Of a stretch of DNA of 64,000 bases, positions 59,090 through 64,000 are shown in pieces; the stretch's first letter is position 1; each line of letters starts with the position of its first letter. Both the position numbers and the translations under genes were made by a program. Source of the stretch: Phlebotomus papatasi (taxonomy: Eukaryota; Arthropoda; Insecta; Diptera; Psychodidae); contig NC_077224.1 of the NCBI RefSeq assembly GCF_024763615.1, positions 23,715,078-23,779,077 on the forward strand, written 5' to 3'. A model generated the notes under the pieces. The model did no database searches. It worked only from the letters and a program-made list of their open reading frames with translations, and was not told the DNA's origin.

Positions 59090-59830
59090 TCAAACGGTAA
59101 CAGATATCGACTCCCGGTCTTCGACGACCCCCCCCCCTCCCCATATGTCAATATTATCGAGCACAGTCTTTTACAGTAGACTCTTTTAATCTTGGGCATT
59201 TGGGACCAAAATGTCACCCGAATTAGGTAGAAATTCGGTCGACAATTTTTTTGAAATGAAACGATTTTTTATTCATCTGCACACACATATTGAGTTTACA
59301 TACTCATATTTATGGTAAATTTAATGAAAACCCCTTAATAATGCAAAAACACATCACAACTAAGACAAATCATGATAATTTTACGCATATTTGCTTCATT
59401 TGATAATCATAACCAAATTTGAAAAATATCAACAAACTTTTTCAAATTTAACTGCTACCCGAATTAAAAAGTAGTCCGATCTTAAAAGAGCCGAATTAGC
59501 GGGAGTCTACTGTATTTCCTTTTCCTATACCCCCATCTACTCCTCCAAAACCGTGTTTTTTTCGGTTTATTTCGAAAACGGCTCCTACGATTTCTTTCAT
59601 TTTCGAATATGTTTTGGAAATAGTAAAGACGAACATTTCGTTCTTAGACACCTACTTCCGAAAAACATTTCTATATCAAATTTTCAAAGGCCAAAGTTAA
59701 ACCACTTTAGAGAGCCTATTTTTCAATCGATTTGCTTAAATTTAAACTTTTTCACTTAATTTAATTAATGAATCAATTTAATCGGTATAGTAAACCGGTA
59801 TGCACCCAAAAACCATGCGAAAAGATAATA
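59090..59830 (+). repeat. R3 family copy split by a MITE
   Basis: The left piece (59090-59173) has AGATATCGACTCCCGGTCTT and a C-run followed by TCCCCATA. The right piece (59513-59830) has CCATCTACTCCTCCAAAACC, TTTCGAAAACGG, AATATGTTTTGGAAATAG and AACCACTTTAGAGAGCC. Together they restore the landmark order of the 32381 and 54781 copies. Confidence 0.55.
59174..59512. mobile_element. 339-bp CAGT-ended MITE nested in R3
   Basis: CAGTAGACTCTTTTAATC is mirrored by GGGAGTCTACTG, with a further CCCGAATTA inside both ends. TA at 59172-59173 and 59513-59514. Pogo/Tigger-type ends, unlike those at 38009 and 43434 beyond the first bases. Confidence 0.75.
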
Positions 59831-60510
59831 CACGGAGAGCTCTTTCCAGCGGAGTACTCCACTTACATAGAAAGATACAAGTGAGGGCAAAGTAAGAATT
59901 GACGTACGAAAAGTTATCTAACATCCCATAAAGTTAACGATTTTATCTCTGTTCTAGTAAAGAGCAAACGGTCAGTGAACGAAACATATTCTTTCTTAGA
60001 ACTTCTTAAAACGTAAGGTAAGGTAATAAGCCTTATTCTTTTATTTTGGCGTACAGTTATTATGGATGTTGAGGTTATGTAATGACCCATATAAACTAAC
60101 CTTGAAAATTATTTAGTAATTGTAAACTTTCCATGTTAATGTAACGTAATAAAAACGTGTATATTTTATATTTAATTTAATAATCTAAAATATACATCAC
60201 ATAATTTATCAAAAACACCAAAACCAATATACGGTCTGGATCTGTTTTATTTCGTAAGTTAGGATCAATGTATTTAACACAAGAATTTAATTTAAAAAAA
60301 TTAAATCACTTATTCGTATGAATTTTATGTTACTCAAAAATTCTTCTTCATGAAAGTTTAAGCTCTAAGAAATTTATAATACGAAATATGTCTTGAATTT
60401 CTTAGGTTAGAATTACCATAACCTAAAAATTTAAGTTAAGATATTGGTTAGGTCCCTTATTTTGCTTTTTCTTTTTAATATAACAATAATGCTGGCACAA
60501 CATTCCATGA
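59831..60510. other. No recognised features
   Basis: AT-rich; no gene or structured repeat recognised. Confidence 0.35.
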
Positions 60511-60739
60511 AGGAACTAGGCCTTCCCACAAGGGGATTTCTAGACATGCATTATTATTTTTTCTTGTACGGATGAGGTTGTCAGTCCCATGCCCGTGCAA
60601 TCAACAAGTGCAGTGAAGCTTACTGGATGCAATCCAAACACCTTTAACGCCAGAAAAATTCCTGGTGACCTAAAGGAGATTCGAACCCGGGACACTTGCA
60701 TCATAGAGCGAGTGCTCTACCACTTGACTCATTGAGTGC
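60511..60739 (-). mobile_element. tRNA-headed SINE, copy 2
   Basis: The minus-strand head has AAGTGGTAGAGCACTCGC (A box) and CGGGTTCGAATCTCC (B box). The body matches 24942-25165, ending in GGAAGGCCTAGTTCC. It lies 0.3 kb upstream of the arrestin promoter. Confidence 0.8.
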
Positions 60740-61042
60740 CCTTTTTCTTTATAACAAGATATTGAAAGTGAATACACGTGAAAATAATATCACAATGATG
60801 ACGTATTCAAAACCTCTCTATTTCATAACACAAATTTTATCAAGTCACAGAAATTTCTACGTAACTGAACTAATTTAATTTATTGATATTCCTAAAGGTT
60901 AACCATTAAGTTACGTATCGCTATTGATTTTAGACTTTGGTGCATTCCTTTTCCAATGCACCTGGAAAATCTTTTTGTTTTCCATCTCACCTCAATTGAT
61001 TTCGCAACACCCACTAAAATGAATCCGTAGAACTGAGAACTA

Positions 61043-61079
61043 TAATTGGATTCCCTTAGTGGTGCAAGGTGTATAAAAG
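61043..61079 (+). promoter_or_regulatory. Arrestin core promoter: RCSI-like site and TATA box
   Basis: TATAAAAG at 61072-61079 is about 80 bp before the ATG, so transcription should start near 61102-61105, within GAGCAGTTG. About 20 bp upstream, TAATTGGATTC at 61043-61053 matches the rhodopsin core sequence I/P3 consensus (TAAT-Y-N-R-ATT) known from fly photoreceptor promoters. The spacing to TATA is as expected for such genes. Function is inferred from motif and position. Confidence 0.65.
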
Positions 61080-61156
61080 GAAATGTTGCAGTCGAAATTA
61101 GAGCAGTTGTGTCTTGTATTCTCAAGTGAATTAACTAAGAAAAAAAAGTAGCAAAG

Positions 61157-62360
61157 ATGGTGGTTAACTTCAAGGTGTTCAAGAAGTCATCTCCAAATGG
61201 AAAAGTTACGCTGTACATGGGAAAGCGTGATTTCGTTGATCATCTTTCAGCTGTTGAACCAATAGGTGGAAAAAGCTTTGAGTAGGATTAAGCAAATTGG
61301 AATTAATAAAATTTTTGCAGATGGTGTCATTGTGCTGGATGATGAATATGTGAGAGATCAACGAAGGGTCTTTGGCCAGGTTGTCTGCTCGTTCCGATAT
61401 GGTCGTGAGGAGGATGAAGTTATGGGCCTCAATTTCCAGAAGGAATTGTATTTGGCATCCGAGATGATCTTCCCTAAAGAAAAGTCCAATCCATCGTTGA
61501 CGAAGTTGCAGGAACGTCTGCTTAAGAAACTAGGACCTAATGCCTATCCCTTCACCTTCACTATTCAACCTAGTGCTCCTGCTTCAATTACACTTCAACA
61601 GGGCGCAGATGAAGAAGGAGATCCATGTGGGGTCCAGTACTTTGTGAAGATCTTCACGGGAGAATCAGAATCCGATAGATCCCATCGTAGATCAACTGTA
61701 ACTTTGGGTATCCGCAAAGTTCAGTACGCTCCAACGAAGCAAGGAGCACAACCATGCACCGTAGTTCGGAAGGATTTCATGCTGAGCCCTGGGGAACTGG
61801 AACTGGAAGTGACCCTTGATAAACAACTCTATCACCATGGTGAACGGATCGGAGTGAATATTTGCATCCGCAACAACTCCAACAAGGTTGTGAAGAAGAT
61901 CAAGGCAATGGTGCAGCAGGGAGTAGATGTTGTACTCTTCCAGAATGGTCAGTATCGAAATACTGTTGCCACGATGGAAACCAGCGAAGGATGTCCTATT
62001 CAACCTGGTTCGAGTCTTCAGAAAGTCATGTACCTCATGCCAGTAATTAGTTCCAACAAATTCCGCCGTGGAATTGCTCTCGAGGGACAATTTAAGCATG
62101 TTGATGGAAACTTGGCATCTACAACATTACTTGCTAATCCCGAACAGAGGGATGCTTTTGGCATTATTGTATCCTACGCTGTCAAAGTGAAACTTTTCCT
62201 AGGAGCTCTAGGTGGGGAAGTATCAGCTGAACTTCCCTTCGTCCTTATGAATCCCAAACCCAATACCAAGGGAAGACTCATGCAGGCTGATAGCCAGGCT
62301 GATGTTGAAACATTCCGTCAGGATACCATTGATCGCGATATGTCAGTTGACGGATACTAA
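61157..62360 (+). CDS. Arr1: Arrestin-1 (visual arrestin, phosrestin type)
   Basis: Exon 1 is 61157-61265 and exon 2 is 61321-62360, joined across a 55-bp GT-AG intron that splits the codon for Asp in EPI-D-GVIVLDDEYVR. The product is 382 residues. The N-domain starts MVVNFKVFKKSSPNGKVTLY, with RDFVDH and FRYGREEDEVMGL following. IRKVQYAP, YHHGERIGVNICIRNNS and CPIQPGSSLQKVMYL lead into the C-domain. The tail VETFRQDTIDRDMSVDGY resembles fly Arr1 rather than the longer Arr2. In photoreceptors Arr1 binds light-activated, phosphorylated rhodopsin, stops G-protein signalling and promotes its endocytosis. It is a bit longer than the roughly 364 residues I recall for Drosophila. AT content is clearly lower than in flanking DNA. 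The ATG is backed by a TATA box and an RCSI-like site. Confidence 0.95.
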
Positions 62361-62454
62361 GACCTCTGCACTTCATGAACCAACAAGTAAACAAGTGTTA
62401 CTGACTTATAAAAATATATCTAATGCTGCAGAATAGGAATACTGGTTAAATTTA

Positions 62455-62460
62455 AATAAA
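62455..62460 (+). terminator. Poly(A) signal of the arrestin gene
   Basis: AATAAA about 95 bp after the stop codon. A second AATAAA follows near 62503. Confidence 0.6.
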
Positions 62461-62778
62461 ATTATTATTCAAACATTCATAAACCTTTTATTAAGATTGA
62501 AAAATAAAACGTCAAATAGGGGGAGATACAAAAACCATCAAGGTTTAGCTAAGACACATACCTTATAGTCATGATAAACTACGTTAAGTGTAGTCTTTAG
62601 CGCTACCAGAAACTTCTTTTTCGTCTTCTTTTTTTAAATTTAGATAAAAACATATTCTCAATGTTTTATTAAACAAAAAAAACCAAGGAAGTAAAATAAA
62701 TTATTTCTAATAGTGCACAATGGTGTGTGTCTGTGCTAACTCAGTATGCGTCCCGACTTTTTCAAATTATATTTTTTC
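62461..62778. other. Gap between convergent genes
   Basis: It holds the 3' ends of the arrestin (+) and ankyrin (-) genes. TTTATT at about 62664 is a candidate poly(A) signal for the minus-strand gene. Confidence 0.5.
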
Positions 62779-64000
62779 CTAGTCCATATTTATAAAATCT
62801 TCATATATTTTAATCAATCTTTCATTCTTAACAGTATTACTTATATCAAGGGGACTAAGTCCTTCATTGTTGGGATTTTGCAAAAGTTTCTTAAGTAGAT
62901 CAGTATTGATGCTATTGAGGTGAGTAATTAATATATCAAGATCACTGAAGAAATAGGACTTACTACAAATTTGTGGTAATTTATGCAATAGCGTATCTTT
63001 ATTCTCGTCTTCCAGACAAAAAATTAAATATCGTTTTTCTTTAGATACAAATCTAATATGCCTTAAGAAAAACTCTTCGGATTGATTGTGAAATGGTGTC
63101 CTTTTGAAGGTATCTTGCTGAAGTAGTAATTCCTCTATACATGCTGTAATCTCTTCATTCTTTTTTTCGATACATTCTCTCAAAGCCATGTAAAAATTAA
63201 TTTCATCCATTGTTTTATTCGTACTACAGCAATGCATAAAATTTTGGTTTTTCGAATTTTGAAGGGTCATAAGACGAATTAATGTTTCATTTTCAATTGT
63301 TTTGAATAAGAACTTGAAGAAGTTGGAATTAATTTTTGACGCTGCAATATGAAGAACGGAATTACCGTCTTCATCGAAGTCATTTAGTTCCGACATTAAA
63401 TATCTGTCAACGTTACTTTGTTCTTCAGGTTTATTGCTCTTGAGCCAGTTGTAGATAAAGTCTGCAGCTTTCTTGGTTCGATATTTAAATTTGAAACCAA
63501 CAACAGTATGAAGGAAAAAGATTTTGTTACCAGTTCTGGATTTCCAGGAGAACTTATCTTCAAGGATTCGTAGTAAGAGTTTCTCAATGATGTTACTTTT
63601 TTCGTCTTCATCAGACTCAATTTGATTGCCAAGAGCTAGGCATAGATTCAAATCTCTTCCAATGGACAAAGGGATATTATCACTTTCAGAACAATGGGAC
63701 AGGGGGGTCAGGTACTGAAAGAGCGTTTCTTCGTTAAACGTTCTAAATATATACGTTATAAATGCTTCGTTGACGTAGTCCGCATTTTCATCTGAATGAA
63801 AATGTTCCAGAAGAGATCTTCCGTTGAAATGAGGACTCGTAGTTAATTCTTCAATTTCATGAGGTTTCAGAACTGCCAGAAAATCTTTCATCAAGTAGTC
63901 TTTCTTGTTTACCCAGAAGTAGTACAAAATCGAATTGTTATCCGCACAAATAAATTTGAGACCAAGATTTGAAAATGCAGCAACGATTCTTCCAACAAAA
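62779..64000 (-). CDS. Ankyrin-repeat protein, 5' end outside window
   Basis: Open from the right edge of the window to TAG at 62781-62779, about 406 codons without an intron. No ATG near the top is a credible start, since the frame continues upstream through SNLGLKFICADNNSILYYFW to the edge. Ankyrin-type text is seen in DEDGNSVLHIAASK, NFFKFLF and NNEGLSPLDIS, with further degenerate repeats between (SKNQNFMHCCS, KRTPFHNQS, ENKDTLLHKLP). Ankyrin repeats bind other proteins; no catalytic domain is visible in this part. The protein is rich in Asn, Lys, Glu and Phe. The repeats deviate strongly from consensus, like those of fast-evolving insect ankyrin families. The partner and role are unknown. 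Confidence 0.75.
   Translation of the reverse strand, partial: FVGRIVAAFSNLGLKFICADNNSILYYFWVNKKDYLMKDFLAVLKPHEIEELTTSPHFNGRSLLEHFHSDENADYVNEAFITYIFRTFNEETLFQYLTPLSHCSESDNIPLSIGRDLNLCLALGNQIESDEDEKSNIIEKLLLRILEDKFSWKSRTGNKIFFLHTVVGFKFKYRTKKAADFIYNWLKSNKPEEQSNVDRYLMSELNDFDEDGNSVLHIAASKINSNFFKFLFKTIENETLIRLMTLQNSKNQNFMHCCSTNKTMDEINFYMALRECIEKKNEEITACIEELLLQQDTFKRTPFHNQSEEFFLRHIRFVSKEKRYLIFCLEDENKDTLLHKLPQICSKSYFFSDLDILITHLNSINTDLLKKLLQNPNNEGLSPLDISNTVKNERLIKIYEDFINMD

Noticed and set aside
61266..61320. Extra N-terminal residues in frame with arrestin exon 2
   Set aside because: They are the 55-bp intron read through. GT-AG splicing restores the conserved EPIDGVIVLDDEY text.
63925..63927. Start codon of the ankyrin protein
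   Set aside because: The codon is TTG and the frame stays open upstream to the window edge, so the start lies outside.

Overview
The window is nuclear DNA of an insect, most likely a fly. The strongest evidence is a visual arrestin whose sequence, short first intron and TATA promoter all look dipteran. A second gene of insect type, an SLC17-like transporter, carries spliceosomal introns. The DNA is very AT-rich and gene-poor and is packed with short transposons, as in lower Diptera such as sand flies and midges. That lineage is inference only.

Four coding loci stand out, plus one spliced transposon. At the left edge (1-1482, +) is the 3' part of a protein I place in the DUF7869 group, with a possible D-D-E acidic triad. 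From 15359 down to 6871 (-) lies a four-exon SLC17/MFS anion transporter of 469 residues, with two introns of about 3.5 kb and one of 60 bp. At 61157-62360 (+) is a complete arrestin-1 gene of two exons and 382 residues, with a TATA box, a rhodopsin-core-like element and a poly(A) signal. At 62779-64000 (-), convergent with it, is the 3' part of an ankyrin-repeat protein that runs off the window. At 21515-24402 sits a nearly complete Tigger/pogo element. Its transposase has an intact D-D-D triad but two in-frame stops.

Nearly everything else is repeat. Many short elements share one plan: terminal inverted repeats bordered by TA duplications, often with GGGG-, CACT- or CAGT-type ends. They fill both large introns and the whole 16-60 kb interval. 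Five copies of one 252-bp MITE can be recognised. Other families include two copies of a tRNA-headed SINE, a head-to-tail pair of 0.73-kb elements each carrying a tRNA-like module, two elements built from inverted arrays of a 15-bp unit, and a foldback family seen at about seven places. There are also relics of a mariner transposase and of a non-LTR reverse transcriptase. At 31.9-33.7 kb three elements are nested inside one another, and the middle one has ends matching the plant Stowaway consensus.

Long stretches (25.2-27.5, 28.7-31.9, 35.3-37.4, 38.4-42.7 and 55.3-57.3 kb) show no gene or repeat that I can recognise. A less AT-rich interval at 45.4-46.3 kb has GA/CT runs and a TATA box and may be a promoter, but I could not link it to a gene. 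All family names come from recognition by eye, with no database search.
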